Shown one piece after another: positions 36,620 to 47,032 of a stretch of 64,000 nucleotides of DNA. The notes beneath the pieces were generated by a model. It did not search any database. It was not told the origin of the DNA and saw only the letters and a program-made list of their open reading frames with translations. Positions within the stretch are counted from its first letter, which is position 1. Each line of letters begins with the position of its first letter. Origin of the DNA: an uncultured Cytophagales bacterium (GTDB taxonomy: Bacteria > Bacteroidota > Bacteroidia > Cytophagales > Thermoflexibacteraceae); the NCBI GenBank assembly GCA_938039675.1, contig CALHUI010000007.1, positions 62,001 to 126,000 on the forward strand. Direction: 5' to 3'. Position numbers and translations under genes: made by a program.

Positions 36620-38671
36620 ATGCAACGGCAAAAACGGCTGCTTTTCGGGTTTTTATTGCCGATAATTTTAACCGTTGCCCACGTTCGGGCATCGGAACTG
36701 CCCGTAACACACCTGACGGCAGACCAACACGAGCAGCAAACAGTGGCTTATCAACAACTAAGCCCCGAACAATTTGCCCGCAAACAAGCCCTTGTTACTG
36801 CAAAAGCATCTGATAATCAATGGTATTACTTCGGTTTTACTCTGAAAAACGATTCGGGCAGCCCGCAGTGGCTGGCTTTGGATGTCGGGCGGTGGGGGCA
36901 AATAACAGCCCTTGTGCAAAGCGGCAACCGGTGGCAGCAGTTGCAAAGCGGCGGCGAACTGCCCATGTCGCAACGCAGTTTTGCCCACTACTACCCGCTG
37001 ATAGCCCTTTGGCTGGCGGCAGGCGAACAAGCCGAAGTGCTGGTGGCAGCAGGCGGAAGGTTCAGCTATTTTGTGCCGCAGCAGCCCCAAATCAGTTTGC
37101 TGACCCGCGCCGCGTTCCATGCCGAACAGCAACAACGTTGGATAAGTCAGGGCATTTTTTTCGGCGTTATTTTGGTAATGGCAATTTATAACTTCCTGAT
37201 TTACACCATCGTGCGCGACATCAGCTACCTTTGGTTCGTGCTTTCGCTAATGGGTGTGGGCGTGTATTTTGCCTTTTTCTACGGCTTTACGATAGAGTTC
37301 ATTTGGCAGGAAAGCCCTCTTTGGGATTTGCACAGTTTTGCCTTTGTGCTGTCGTTGACGGGTCTGGCGCGGCTGCTTTTTACGCAAAGCTACCTGCATA
37401 CAGCCGAAGAATTGCCCCTGATTAACAGGCTATTGTACCTTTTGGCAGCCCTCTACCTGATTCCGCTGACGCTGGCAACGGTCAGCCTGAGCGGCAGCGA
37501 TTGGGTGGCGGAACTGATTCAAATCATCGGGGTGCTGGGAACTGCCGTGCTGCTCATGATGCTGCTGGCAGGCATTGCAGGCTACCGCAAAGGCTATAAA
37601 CCCGCGCTGTTTTTCATCATTGCCAACGCTTTGTTTATCGTGGGGGCAATTTTATTCATTTTTCGGGAAACGGGCTTGTGGGGCGATAATTTTTTTACGC
37701 GCTATGTCGCTCAAATCGGCATTATTGCCCAAGTAATCATCTTTTCTTTGGGTTTGGCATATCGGCTCAACCGCGCACAGTTGGAGCTTGCCAACGAAAA
37801 ATTAGCCAAAGAGCGTTTGGCAGCCGAGCAGGCGCGGGAAAAATCGGCACTCATTGCCCGGCAAAAACAAGACTTGGAGCGCGAAGTAGCTGAACGCACG
37901 GCAGATTTGCGCCAAAAAACGGCAGCTTTGGAAGAAGCCTTGCAGCGTATTTCCGATTCGGAACATCACTTGCGCGAACTTAACCGCGTAAAAGACAAGT
38001 TGTTTTCCATCATTTCTCACGATTTGCGCAGCCCCGTAGTAACGCTGGATTCGTTTCTGAACCTCATCAGCCGCCATGCCGAACGGCTCAGCCCCGAAGA
38101 GATGCGCAAACTTTCCGTAAAAACCCGACAGGCGCTTAGTAATTTGTCATTTTTACTGGAAAATTTACTGCATTGGTCTAAAACACAGATGGCGCATTAC
38201 ACCGTGCAGCGTGAGCGGCTGGACATCGGCGACCTGATAGAAAAAAACCTGCTGCTGTTTGACTACCGGTTTGAGGAAAAAAACATAGACCTCTATCGCC
38301 GCATGGTGCAGCCTTCGGAAGCCGCAGCCGACCGCACCATGACCGACATTGTATTGCGCAACCTCATCAGCAATGCGCTCAAATTTACGCCCGAAGGCGG
38401 GGCAATTACCGTAGAAACTTTTTTAAACGCCGAAAATCAGTTGGTTATTCGCATATCGGACACGGGCAAAGGCTTTTCAGATGCGCAATTGCGCTCAGTG
38501 CTGCAAGGCAACAAACCCGAACCCGAACGCGGCACGGCAGGCGAAAAAGGCACGGGGCTGGGGCTGATGTTAGCGCGGGAGTTTGTAGCGGCTAACAGCG
38601 GCAGCATCAGTTTTTCCAACCTGCCCGAAGGCGGGGCAATGGTAGAGGTGCGCCTGCCTTATGAGCCGTAA
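36620..38671 (+). CDS. 7TMR-DISM-type histidine kinase
   Basis: A 683-residue protein with a signal peptide, then an extracytoplasmic ligand domain (7TMR-DISMED2-like, about 25-170). Seven predicted helices follow between about 175 and 395 (beginning G-I-F-F-G-V-I-L-V-M-A-I-Y-N-F). A coiled coil (about 395-455) leads to a kinase core: H-box S-I-I-S-H-D-L-R-S-P with the phospho-accepting His at about 467, N-box N-L-I-S-N-A-L-K-F at about 581, G1 D-T-G-K-G-F and G2 G-T-G-L-G-L. By family it senses an extracellular carbohydrate-like or small ligand and phosphorylates a response regulator. No receiver domain is fused and no regulator gene is adjacent. It follows the secreted VOC gene by five bases. 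Confidence 0.92.
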   Translation: MQRQKRLLFGFLLPIILTVAHVRASELPVTHLTADQHEQQTVAYQQLSPEQFARKQALVTAKASDNQWYYFGFTLKNDSGSPQWLALDVGRWGQITALVQSGNRWQQLQSGGELPMSQRSFAHYYPLIALWLAAGEQAEVLVAAGGRFSYFVPQQPQISLLTRAAFHAEQQQRWISQGIFFGVILVMAIYNFLIYTIVRDISYLWFVLSLMGVGVYFAFFYGFTIEFIWQESPLWDLHSFAFVLSLTGLARLLFTQSYLHTAEELPLINRLLYLLAALYLIPLTLATVSLSGSDWVAELIQIIGVLGTAVLLMMLLAGIAGYRKGYKPALFFIIANALFIVGAILFIFRETGLWGDNFFTRYVAQIGIIAQVIIFSLGLAYRLNRAQLELANEKLAKERLAAEQAREKSALIARQKQDLEREVAERTADLRQKTAALEEALQRISDSEHHLRELNRVKDKLFSIISHDLRSPVVTLDSFLNLISRHAERLSPEEMRKLSVKTRQALSNLSFLLENLLHWSKTQMAHYTVQRERLDIGDLIEKNLLLFDYRFEEKNIDLYRRMVQPSEAAADRTMTDIVLRNLISNALKFTPEGGAITVETFLNAENQLVIRISDTGKGFSDAQLRSVLQGNKPEPERGTAGEKGTGLGLMLAREFVAANSGSISFSNLPEGGAMVEVRLPYEP

Positions 38672-39111
38672 TGTGCGGCAATTTTTTCTACAATTTGTGC
38701 TACGGCAGGGCAAATGGCTGCATTGCGGGCGGTCAAATTCAAAATTTGGTGCATCCGTTTGCGGTCGGTGTGCGGGTATTGGCGGCAGGCAGTCGGGCGG
38801 TGCGCATAAACGGTGCAATAGTTGTCAGCATCCAAAAACGGACAAGAGGCAGTGCGCAGCACATAGTCGCCGTCTTCGTCAATTGTGAGGTATTGCTCAA
38901 TCAGTTCGGAAGGCATCATGCGCAGATGCTTTGCCAGCCGCTCAATGTCCGCCGGGCGAAAAATCGGGCTGGTGATTTTGCAGCAGTTGGCGCAGTTCAG
39001 GCAGTCGGTATAGGCAAAAACTTCATCGTGGAAGTGCTGAAACTGACGGTCTAAGTCTTTGGGCTTGCGTTGTTTCAGTTTTTGGAGGATGGAGGTGTCT
39101 GCGTGCAGCAT
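38659..39111 (-). CDS. YkgJ-type cysteine-cluster protein
   Basis: A 150-residue protein with seven clustered cysteines: C37, C40, C43, C44 (T-D-C-L-N-C-A-N-C-C), C90 (S-C-P-F-L-D), C99 (N-Y-C-T-V-Y) and C109 (T-A-C-R-Q-Y-P). This matches the YkgJ family of putative zinc- or iron-sulfur-binding proteins. Its function is unproven. The start lies three bases after the crtB stop, so it is the last gene of the crtI-crtB-ykgJ run. It overlaps the convergent kinase gene by 13 bases. Confidence 0.87.
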   Translation of the reverse strand: MLHADTSILQKLKQRKPKDLDRQFQHFHDEVFAYTDCLNCANCCKITSPIFRPADIERLAKHLRMMPSELIEQYLTIDEDGDYVLRTASCPFLDADNYCTVYAHRPTACRQYPHTDRKRMHQILNLTARNAAICPAVAQIVEKIAAHYGS

Positions 39112-39114
39112 CGG

Positions 39115-39951
39115 TTAAATATAGTTTAACCGATGCTTGAAATAGCTTTCTGCCAGCAAATAAATTTTACGTTTATCCGATACACGGATGCGTTCCGAAA
39201 GCACTTTGGCAGGGGCTGCATCCTGTATCTTCTTAAACAGGCGCAGGTAATACACGTAGGCCAAGTAAACGCCTAAGCGCGCAGTGCGCGGCAATTGGAT
39301 AATGCCTTTGTAGGCATCGTCAAAATCTTTCTTGATGTCAGCTTCAATGGCGCGCTTTACATCACCGTCAAATCGGTTATAGTCCACACCCGGGAAATAC
39401 ACGCGACCACGCTCGTAGTAGTCGCTCTTCATATCGCGCAGGAAATTGACCTTCTGAAAGGCAGAACCAAGGCTGCAGGCCGCTGGTTTCAATCGCTGAT
39501 ACATGGCCTCGTCGCCATCGCAAAATACGCGCAGGCACATCAGCCCCACAACTTCGGCAGAGCCGTAAATATATTCGTGGTAGCGGTCGTCGTTGTATTC
39601 ATGGAAATATAAATCCATTTCCATGCTGTGCAGGAATGCGTCAATTAGTTTCCGCTCGATGTGATAGCGATTAACTGCCCACTGAAACGAATGCAATATA
39701 GGATTCAGGCTCAATTGCTGTTCAATTGCTGTGTAGGTGTCTGCCCTAAATTGGTCAAGTAACGCTTTTTTATCGTGGCTGTGGAAGGTATCCACAATTT
39801 CATCGGCATAGCGAACAAAGCCGTAAATGGCATAAATTGGCTTATGCAGGGTGGGGTCGAACATGCGAATGCCTAATGAAAAAGAGGTACTGTAACTTTT
39901 AGTTACAATTTCGCTGCACTTAAGCGTTGTTTGGGTGAACAAGTCAAACAT
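39115..39951 (-). CDS. crtB: Phytoene synthase
   Basis: A 278-residue squalene/phytoene synthase family protein. The first aspartate-rich motif D-E-I-V-D (50-54) and second D-M-K-S-D (173-177, within L-R-D-M-K-S-D-Y-Y-E-R-G-R-V-Y-F-P) are present. By family it condenses two geranylgeranyl diphosphates to phytoene, the first committed step of C40 carotenoids. It lies between crtI (97 bases upstream) and a YkgJ gene. Neighbouring crtI supports phytoene rather than squalene synthesis. Confidence 0.93.
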   Translation of the reverse strand: MFDLFTQTTLKCSEIVTKSYSTSFSLGIRMFDPTLHKPIYAIYGFVRYADEIVDTFHSHDKKALLDQFRADTYTAIEQQLSLNPILHSFQWAVNRYHIERKLIDAFLHSMEMDLYFHEYNDDRYHEYIYGSAEVVGLMCLRVFCDGDEAMYQRLKPAACSLGSAFQKVNFLRDMKSDYYERGRVYFPGVDYNRFDGDVKRAIEADIKKDFDDAYKGIIQLPRTARLGVYLAYVYYLRLFKKIQDAAPAKVLSERIRVSDKRKIYLLAESYFKHRLNYI

Positions 39952-40048
39952 ACCGACGATTTTCGTGTAAATAAGCTGATTAATCGTGCATTAAACTGTT
40001 TACTTGTCTGTTTAGTTTGGAGGCAATATAATAATTTTTTGTGAAACT

Positions 40049-41521
40049 TTATCGTACTGTGCGTTCAACAACTTGTGCAACAACCCGGCCCGAAATGAGC
40101 GAAGGCGGTACACCCGGCCCGGGAACAGTCAGTTGCCCCGCATGAAACAGGTTGCTCACTTTTTTGCTGCGCAATGAGGGTTTGAGGATGGCGGTTTGCG
40201 CCAGCGTATTGGCCAATCCGTAAGCATTCCCCTTAAAAGAGTGATACTCGCTTACAAAATCCTGATATGCAAAAGTTTCTTTCACTATTACATGCGGGCG
40301 AATTTCCTGCCCCGTGCGCCGCTCCAATCGCTCCATGACGATGTGGTAGTATTTCTCTCTGATTTCGGGCGTATCGGGCATACCGGGGGCTATCGGAATC
40401 AGTAGGAACATATTTTCGCAGCCCTCGGGGGCAATGCTCGGGTCGGTCAGCGAAGGTGCGGAAGCGTAGAACAGCGGACGCTCAGGCCAACGCGGCGTGT
40501 CGTAAATTTCGGCTGCATGGCGGTTGAAGTCTTCATCAAAAAACAGGTTGTGGTGCAGCAGATTTTTCAGTCGCTTATTGATGCCTAAGTAGTACAACAG
40601 GCTGGAAGGAGCCATTACGCGGGAGTTCCAATAGTCGTCCGAATAGCTGCGAAAAGCAGCAGGCAGCAAGGCCGTTTCGCAGTGGTGATAGTCGCCGCTA
40701 TTGATGATTACATCGGCGGTGAAGGTGCTCTTATCGGTTACTACGGCTGTAATTTTTCTGCCTTTGACCTCCAACTGCCGCACAGGAGTGTTCAATTGAA
40801 TTTTTACGCCTTTTTCTACGGCAACGGCAGTCATTCCCTCGGCAATTTTGTGCATACCTCCCATCGGATACCATGTGCCTAACTTGATGTCGGCGTAGTT
40901 CATCAGGCTGTAAAGGGCAGGAATAGTTTTTGCTGTTCCGCCCAGAAACAGTACAGGAAACTCCATGATTTTAATCAAGCGCTCATCTTTGAAAAACTTG
41001 CGCACATGTGCCGACATGCTTTTGAGCAAATCCAGACGGAAAACTTCCAGTAAAAGACGCGGGTCGGCAAATTCGGTCAGGGAAAGGCTCGGCTTATAGA
41101 CAAATTCGTTGATACCGACCTTGTATTTGTAGGCAGCTTGTTTGAGAAACTCGTCTAATTTGGGGCCGATGCCGGGCTCTAATGATTCGCAAAGTTTGCG
41201 AAATTCTTGATAGTCGGCAGGTAAATCCACTCGCTCATTTCCTTCCAGAAACACGCTGTACGAAGGGTCTAAGCGCACCAATTCGTAGTAATCGCTTACT
41301 TTTTTGCCAAACCAGCCGAAGTAGGTTTCAAACACATCGGGCATCCAGTACCAGCTTGGCCCCATGTCAAAGCGGAAGCCGTCTTTTTCCATGATGCGGG
41401 CACGTCCGCCGGTTTGGTTGTGCTTTTCCAGCAGGGTAACGTCCCAGCCTTTATCTGCCAGATGGGTCGCGGCAGAAAGCCCCGAAAACCCCGCACCGAT
41501 TACTATTGCCTTTTTTGCCAT
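40049..41521 (-). CDS. crtI: Phytoene desaturase
   Basis: A 490-residue FAD-dependent desaturase. The N-terminal dinucleotide motif V-I-G-A-G-F-S-G-L-S-A-A-T-H-L and the G-G-R-A-R-I segment are clear, and the C-terminal signature reads L-F-H-A-G-Q-L-T-V-P-G-P-G-V-P-P-S-L-I-S-G. By family it adds double bonds to phytoene, producing lycopene or related pigments. The gene is followed by crtB, typical of Bacteroidota carotenoid loci. Products beyond lycopene depend on cyclase genes not seen here. Confidence 0.94.
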   Translation of the reverse strand: MAKKAIVIGAGFSGLSAATHLADKGWDVTLLEKHNQTGGRARIMEKDGFRFDMGPSWYWMPDVFETYFGWFGKKVSDYYELVRLDPSYSVFLEGNERVDLPADYQEFRKLCESLEPGIGPKLDEFLKQAAYKYKVGINEFVYKPSLSLTEFADPRLLLEVFRLDLLKSMSAHVRKFFKDERLIKIMEFPVLFLGGTAKTIPALYSLMNYADIKLGTWYPMGGMHKIAEGMTAVAVEKGVKIQLNTPVRQLEVKGRKITAVVTDKSTFTADVIINSGDYHHCETALLPAAFRSYSDDYWNSRVMAPSSLLYYLGINKRLKNLLHHNLFFDEDFNRHAAEIYDTPRWPERPLFYASAPSLTDPSIAPEGCENMFLLIPIAPGMPDTPEIREKYYHIVMERLERRTGQEIRPHVIVKETFAYQDFVSEYHSFKGNAYGLANTLAQTAILKPSLRSKKVSNLFHAGQLTVPGPGVPPSLISGRVVAQVVERTVR

Positions 41522-41721
41522 CGAATCAGAATTTGCTTTAAATATACGATTAACTACAAATTACCTGCCTTGGTTTGGAAAACAACGGCAGGCCGTTTGA
41601 GAGTGTACCAGATGAAGCGTCGGCTCGCATGGTTGCCAATGATGCAGTTTTTACGCTGAATTTTTACATCTGCAATCCCATGTCCGAATTCCGAGATGCC
41701 CATTCCAGTTGCCGGCTCACT

Positions 41722-43992
41722 TTACCATACCCAACTCACACTTAGCCCGCCAAAGAAATTGCGCGGTGCACCCGGGTAGTAGTAGCGCGGCACATTGCCC
41801 GTCGCATTGACCAGAATCATGCTTGCGTAGTGCTCGTCGGTAAGGTTCAGGCAGCCGCCGTACACGTGTGCTGCCAGATGCCCAAACAAAGTCCGCTTGT
41901 AACCCATGCGGCTGTTCAGTACGCGGTAGGCATCCGATTGCAGGGCATTATCGTCGCGCATGGGCATTGCTCCCACAGCCTGCAAGTTCAGCGAGGCATA
42001 CCAACCGATGTCTGTTTGCAGGTCTAAACCTGTGGCGAGTACGTGGCGCGGCACACCCGTCAGCGGATTGCCCGAATAGTCGGCATCTAAATCTTTGAAA
42101 TCTACAAAGCGGTAAGGAGAATAACTGTAATTAACAAATGCCTGTAAAACAGGCTGTTGTTGGCGACTTTTCAGCAAAGTATATTGCAATGCTGCCTCTG
42201 CGCCCGCATGTAGCGTTCGTCCTGCATTGATGCCCACGAAAGTATCATCACCCGTGCGGCGGGCTACCAGCAGGTTGCGGATGTCCATCGCATAAACAGA
42301 AACATCGTATTGCAGATTTTGCCACTGTCCGCGCCAGCCGATTTCGTAGTTCATGCCTGTTTCGGGGCGAATGTCGGGATTGATTTGCCCGCTCGGAGTG
42401 AGTGTTTCTGCCAATGTCGGCGGTGAAAACCCGTGGCTGATGCCGGCAAAAACTGCCTGTTTATCGGAAAAAGCATGATTGAGCGCAAGGCGCGGCGAAA
42501 ATAACGCACCGAAGTTGCGATTGCCCGAAAGGTCGCGGTTGTTGGCGCGGAAAAGGTCGGTGTAGTCGTACTTGGTTTGGTTAAAATTCAGCCCTCCCAC
42601 CAACGTAGTGCGCTCCCGCCAAACAATTTCGGCTTGCGTGAATAAGTTAACATAGCTGCGCTGTTCCTCATTGTCGCTCAGGATAGCACCCTGCCTGCCG
42701 CCTGCATTGCGGTAGGTTTGCCACTTGTAAAATTCACCGTAAATCTCTGTTCCCAGCAAAGCTCTGAAAATCAAATTCTTACCATTATTAGCTTTATATT
42801 GCAGTTTGCCCCTGCCGCCTGTTGCCTGAGCCGATTCGCGTAGGAAGTTGAAAGGGCGCGGTTCGTCGTTGGTGCGCTGCTGCATGAACAGGCTGCTTGT
42901 CAGTTCCCAGTGTGTGCCGAAACGATGTTCTACCGAAGTTCCTGACAGTGTTTTTTGGTAGGCCTCATAACCGCGCAGTGCAAGCCAATTGGCTGCGGCA
43001 GCGCGTGGATTGTTGCGGAAAGTCGCCTCATCAATTGAACTTGGAATATAGGATTTTACCTCTATACGGTTGGCCAGCAGGCTGATTGTCGTATTTTCAC
43101 CTGCATAGAACTGCCCGTGCAGCGAGAGTAGGTTGCGGAAATAAGCACTGTTTTCGCGGAAGCCGTCGGCTTGCTGATAGCCATGCACTAATCGGATGTT
43201 GGCGCGTTCATTGCCCGACTGCACGTGGCTTACGATGCGTTGCAGCCCAAAACTGCCTGCCATGTATTCCGTTCCTATCTGGGATTGCTTAAAAGCCGAC
43301 CGCCAAGCACCAAGCAGCAGCGTACCGCCCAGCCCCGCACCATAAACCGATGAAGATGGACCCTTAATAACTTCTACTCTATCCAAAAGGCTCAGGTCTA
43401 TGTCTTCTAGTGTGGTTTCACCATCGCCCGCAGTGAGCGGAATATCATTGAAGTAGGCGCGAATTTTATTGGTAGAAAACAACGAACGTGAACCTATTCC
43501 TCTGATAATCAATTTATTGGTATTCAGTGTTCCACTTTGCATCAACACTCCCGGAATGCGGTTCAGTGCGGGGGCAATAATCAGGTTGTTGTCGCGCTGC
43601 AAATCGCGAAGGCTGAGCACTGCTACTGCCGCCGGTACGCGCAGCAGCGGTGCATCGGCTTCCATGCCTGTAATCAATACCTCGTTGAGTATGGTGTAGG
43701 TAGCTTGCAAGGCAATGGTAAAACTTCCCGTAGCAGCAGGAACGCGCCACAGCAATGTTTCATAACCTACGTGCGAAAACCGCAACGTATCGCCGACTTT
43801 GATTTCCGTAAGGTTAAAAATACCGTTATTGTCCGTTGCCGTTTGATTTTGCCCATATTGCACCGAAACCTGCGGCAAAGGAAGATTCGTGGCAAGGTCA
43901 ATCACATAACCCCTGATTTGTGCAAGGATAGGCAGCGACAATAGCGTTGCTACAATAAAACAGAGCAGATGTTTGTATGAATCATTAAACAT
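41722..43992 (-). CDS. TonB-dependent receptor (siderophore/cofactor type)
   Basis: A 756-residue outer-membrane receptor with a signal peptide (L-C-F-I-V-A-T-L-L-S-L-P-I-L-A), a carboxypeptidase-like regulatory domain (about 26-100), and a plug with I-I-R-G-I-G-S-R and V-E-V-I-K-G-P-S-S-S-V-Y-G-A-G. The barrel ends in W-V-W. It lacks the SusC-specific long insertion and stands without a SusD partner, so it probably imports an iron complex or similar small molecule. This is inference from family layout. It diverges from the second receptor across a 238-base AT-rich gap. Confidence 0.9.
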   Translation of the reverse strand: MFNDSYKHLLCFIVATLLSLPILAQIRGYVIDLATNLPLPQVSVQYGQNQTATDNNGIFNLTEIKVGDTLRFSHVGYETLLWRVPAATGSFTIALQATYTILNEVLITGMEADAPLLRVPAAVAVLSLRDLQRDNNLIIAPALNRIPGVLMQSGTLNTNKLIIRGIGSRSLFSTNKIRAYFNDIPLTAGDGETTLEDIDLSLLDRVEVIKGPSSSVYGAGLGGTLLLGAWRSAFKQSQIGTEYMAGSFGLQRIVSHVQSGNERANIRLVHGYQQADGFRENSAYFRNLLSLHGQFYAGENTTISLLANRIEVKSYIPSSIDEATFRNNPRAAAANWLALRGYEAYQKTLSGTSVEHRFGTHWELTSSLFMQQRTNDEPRPFNFLRESAQATGGRGKLQYKANNGKNLIFRALLGTEIYGEFYKWQTYRNAGGRQGAILSDNEEQRSYVNLFTQAEIVWRERTTLVGGLNFNQTKYDYTDLFRANNRDLSGNRNFGALFSPRLALNHAFSDKQAVFAGISHGFSPPTLAETLTPSGQINPDIRPETGMNYEIGWRGQWQNLQYDVSVYAMDIRNLLVARRTGDDTFVGINAGRTLHAGAEAALQYTLLKSRQQQPVLQAFVNYSYSPYRFVDFKDLDADYSGNPLTGVPRHVLATGLDLQTDIGWYASLNLQAVGAMPMRDDNALQSDAYRVLNSRMGYKRTLFGHLAAHVYGGCLNLTDEHYASMILVNATGNVPRYYYPGAPRNFFGGLSVSWVW

Positions 43993-44230
43993 TTCAGCAA
44001 TTTTAGGGTTTGTTTAACAAACTTTTACAAACAACCTTTAAAATCGGTTTACAGGTTTGTTTGTTCATTTTTATTTTGCCAACCGTTTTTTACTCAATGC
44101 CGATATAGCCCCTCTTTCAGCAAAATTTTGATTATCGAAAAATATGTGTCCAAACAATAGTTAAATTACTTAATCATTCTTAACTTTTCACCGTTCTTAA
44201 ATATTTACTTACCCATAATTGTAATCAGCA

Positions 44231-47002
44231 ATGAAAAAACTTTTCACTCTTCTTTTTACGTGGGGCATACTGCTTGCCTTCCATGCCGTTATGGCGCAGC
44301 GCGGTACTATACAAGGTACTGTTAAAGATGAAACCGGCGAACCTGCGCCGGGCATAAACGTTATCGTTATAGGTATAAGCACGGGAACTGCCGTAAAAGC
44401 AGACGGCACTTATATGCTTTCCGTTCCGGCAGGTAATGTACAATTGCAGTTTTCGGGTATTGGCTACAAAACGGTAGTCAAAAGCGTTAGTGTAAAAGAT
44501 GGCGAAACCATAACCTTAGATGTTACCATCAATACAGGCACCAGCATATTGAACGACGTAGTAGTTTCAGCCACCCGCCAGCCGATTCGCAAAATTGAGG
44601 CAACAACGGCGGTGAGTATATTGAATGCCGATGAACTACTGAAACAAGTAGCTCCCACTATCGGTGATGCCCTGCGATTCACGCCGGGCGTATTTGTGGC
44701 TTCGCAACGCGGACGTGTACGCGCCAATATCATTATGCGCGGCTTCCCCGAAAACATCGGCACAGAAGACAAATACACCACCATGCTGATTGATGGTTTA
44801 CCCGCCTATGCCGGCAGTGGCAACCCTTATGATGTGTATTTTCAGCAGGATTTAAACATAGAACGCATCGAAATAGTGCGTGGGGCAGCTGCCACCCTTT
44901 TTGGTCGCTCGGCTGCCGCTGGTGTTTACAATATTGTCAGCAAAGTAGGTGGTGAAAAAACTCATGGCACCATTGAGCAGATTTTAGCACCCTCACCCTC
45001 TGCCAAGGGCGGCATGATGACCCAAACAGGTATCAACGTAAATGGTGCCATTACGCAAAAATTGCGTTACAACTTAGGTGGCTTCTACCTGAACGACCCC
45101 GGCTTCCGTACACAAGCCGGACCGGACAAAGGCTATCAGTTTCGCGGTAATTTTGATTATTTGTTTGACAAAGGCAGCATCCGCTTGTACGGCACCCTGC
45201 GCAGCATAGATTTGTTCAACAACGTTGCCCTACCTACCCGTGTGAGCGACTTAAAAATGGACAGCCGCTTTACCAATCGGTTTACCGACTGGGGCGACGT
45301 TTGGAATGGTGTAAACTTCACCCGTCCGACAGGCATCACAGCCGCTACTGTGCCTCTTTTTCAAGGCAGCACCGAAACCATCAGCGGCAATCCGAACAAC
45401 ATAGAACAAGTTAATGTCGGCAAAGCCAACGAACGCGGTAACTATGGCGACGTGCACTCCATCGGTCTGCGTTTTAACTACAACTTCGGCAGCGGACTGT
45501 CCATTCAGAACAATTTCCGCTACCAACGCGCCGATTTGGGTACCAAATTCATTACCGCTACGGCTTATGTTACCTCCACTGCTAATCCCAATCAGTTATG
45601 GGCTAACGTATTCAACTCTACCGGTGAGCGCACCATGTTTGATGTCATTGATGAGTTGATTTTGAAGAAAGAAGCCAACATCGGCAATAGCAAGCACGTA
45701 CTTACCGCCGGCGGCTATTTAGGTTACTATGAGCAACGGGCACTGGCAAGCGGTGTGTTTCTGGCCTCTGACATAAGCGATGGTACGGTAAGATTGCGCA
45801 CGCCGTTCCCGGGCGCCATACCAGGCATTTTGACTACTAACCTGCTGCGCGGCTCCGATACTTATTCCCAAGTAACCAACACTTCGGTATTCGTAGGCGA
45901 TGAGGCTTCTTTTGTAGGCGACAAATTAAAAGTCAATCTTGGCTTGCGCTTCGATAACAGCAACATTAATATTTTGCACTTCCTGCCTAAGTCTTCTAAT
46001 GGACAAATTACAGGTCCGTTGTTTGTATCGGGATTTACCGACCGTCGCGAAGTGAGCATCGGTGCATTTAGCGCAACACTGGGTATTAACTACTTAGTGA
46101 GCAAAAACTCAGCTATTTACGGCAACTTTGTACGCGCGTTCCGTGCTCCCGACGAGCAAATATTCGTGAATATGCTTCGCGGTGTACCCGGACAGCAACC
46201 ACCACCTGAACAGTTAGGCCCGGGTTTGGTAAATTATCGCCCGATTGACCCGACCAACCGCCCTTTTTTGACGCAAATAGACCGACCGGAAACCATTTAC
46301 AATGCAGAAATCGGCTTCCGCACTTCGGCACTCAATGAAGACTTAAGTTTTGACTTAGCCGGTTATTACACACAAATTAACGACCGTATCATTTCCGGCT
46401 TCCGCGATGTAGCACCGGGCTTCCCACCACAATCAACATCTATCAGCGAGGGTTCGGTAGCTATTCGCGGCTTTGAAGGTACGATAACTTACACGCCTTC
46501 TTGGGCAAAAGGGCTGTTGCTGCGCACTTCGCTCACCCTCCAAAGCAGCGAGTTCTTGTCCATTCCGAACGGCTTGCGCCTGACTTCCGTATTCACTATT
46601 CCGGAAGCTGAACTAAAAGGCAAAAAAATCAAGAACGTACCCGGCACCATCTGGAACTTCAACGCACAGTATGAGCGTAAATTCAGCAAATCATTTGCCG
46701 CAGGTTTGGGTATAGACGGCAACTACATGGCCAACCGCTACGGCGACGAATTGAACCGATTCAAACTGGCAGATGTGATGTTGCTGAACGGCAACGTATT
46801 TGCCAAAGCCATGCTGAAAAACGGCAACGATATCCGCTTCTCGGTTCGTGTGAGCAACCTGACCGATACACAGGAAATTTTGTGGCTGCTGGACATAACC
46901 AACCCGATTGTAGCTGCCAGCGCACCAATCAATGCAACTGTAATTCCGGGTATTCCGTTCCTGCCACGCCGCACCTTCTTTACAGTGGCTTACAGTTTCT
47001 AA
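44231..47002 (+). CDS. TonB-dependent receptor heading the SDR/DUF1838 set
   Basis: A 923-residue outer-membrane receptor with a signal peptide (about 1-23), a carboxypeptidase-like regulatory domain (about 25-110), plug motifs (L-N-D-V-V-V-S-A-T-R-Q-P, I-I-M-R-G-F-P-E-N-I-G, I-E-I-V-R-G-A-A-A-T-L-F-G) and a C-terminal barrel ending F-T-V-A-Y-S-F. By family it imports a substrate with TonB energy; the substrate is unknown. A hairpin terminator follows the stop, so genes further on may be only partly co-expressed. Downstream genes are an SDR, a DUF1838 protein and a Nudix hydrolase on the same strand. Confidence 0.93.
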   Translation: MKKLFTLLFTWGILLAFHAVMAQRGTIQGTVKDETGEPAPGINVIVIGISTGTAVKADGTYMLSVPAGNVQLQFSGIGYKTVVKSVSVKDGETITLDVTINTGTSILNDVVVSATRQPIRKIEATTAVSILNADELLKQVAPTIGDALRFTPGVFVASQRGRVRANIIMRGFPENIGTEDKYTTMLIDGLPAYAGSGNPYDVYFQQDLNIERIEIVRGAAATLFGRSAAAGVYNIVSKVGGEKTHGTIEQILAPSPSAKGGMMTQTGINVNGAITQKLRYNLGGFYLNDPGFRTQAGPDKGYQFRGNFDYLFDKGSIRLYGTLRSIDLFNNVALPTRVSDLKMDSRFTNRFTDWGDVWNGVNFTRPTGITAATVPLFQGSTETISGNPNNIEQVNVGKANERGNYGDVHSIGLRFNYNFGSGLSIQNNFRYQRADLGTKFITATAYVTSTANPNQLWANVFNSTGERTMFDVIDELILKKEANIGNSKHVLTAGGYLGYYEQRALASGVFLASDISDGTVRLRTPFPGAIPGILTTNLLRGSDTYSQVTNTSVFVGDEASFVGDKLKVNLGLRFDNSNINILHFLPKSSNGQITGPLFVSGFTDRREVSIGAFSATLGINYLVSKNSAIYGNFVRAFRAPDEQIFVNMLRGVPGQQPPPEQLGPGLVNYRPIDPTNRPFLTQIDRPETIYNAEIGFRTSALNEDLSFDLAGYYTQINDRIISGFRDVAPGFPPQSTSISEGSVAIRGFEGTITYTPSWAKGLLLRTSLTLQSSEFLSIPNGLRLTSVFTIPEAELKGKKIKNVPGTIWNFNAQYERKFSKSFAAGLGIDGNYMANRYGDELNRFKLADVMLLNGNVFAKAMLKNGNDIRFSVRVSNLTDTQEILWLLDITNPIVAASAPINATVIPGIPFLPRRTFFTVAYSF

Positions 47003-47032
47003 GTTTTTAGCAAAAAACGGAAAGCCGTATCG

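Noticed and set aside
44000-44080. Inverted A/T-rich repeats between the two TonB receptors (ACAAACAACC and related)
   Set aside because: Pairing is imperfect and AT-rich, typical of a divergent promoter region; no clear operator could be defined.
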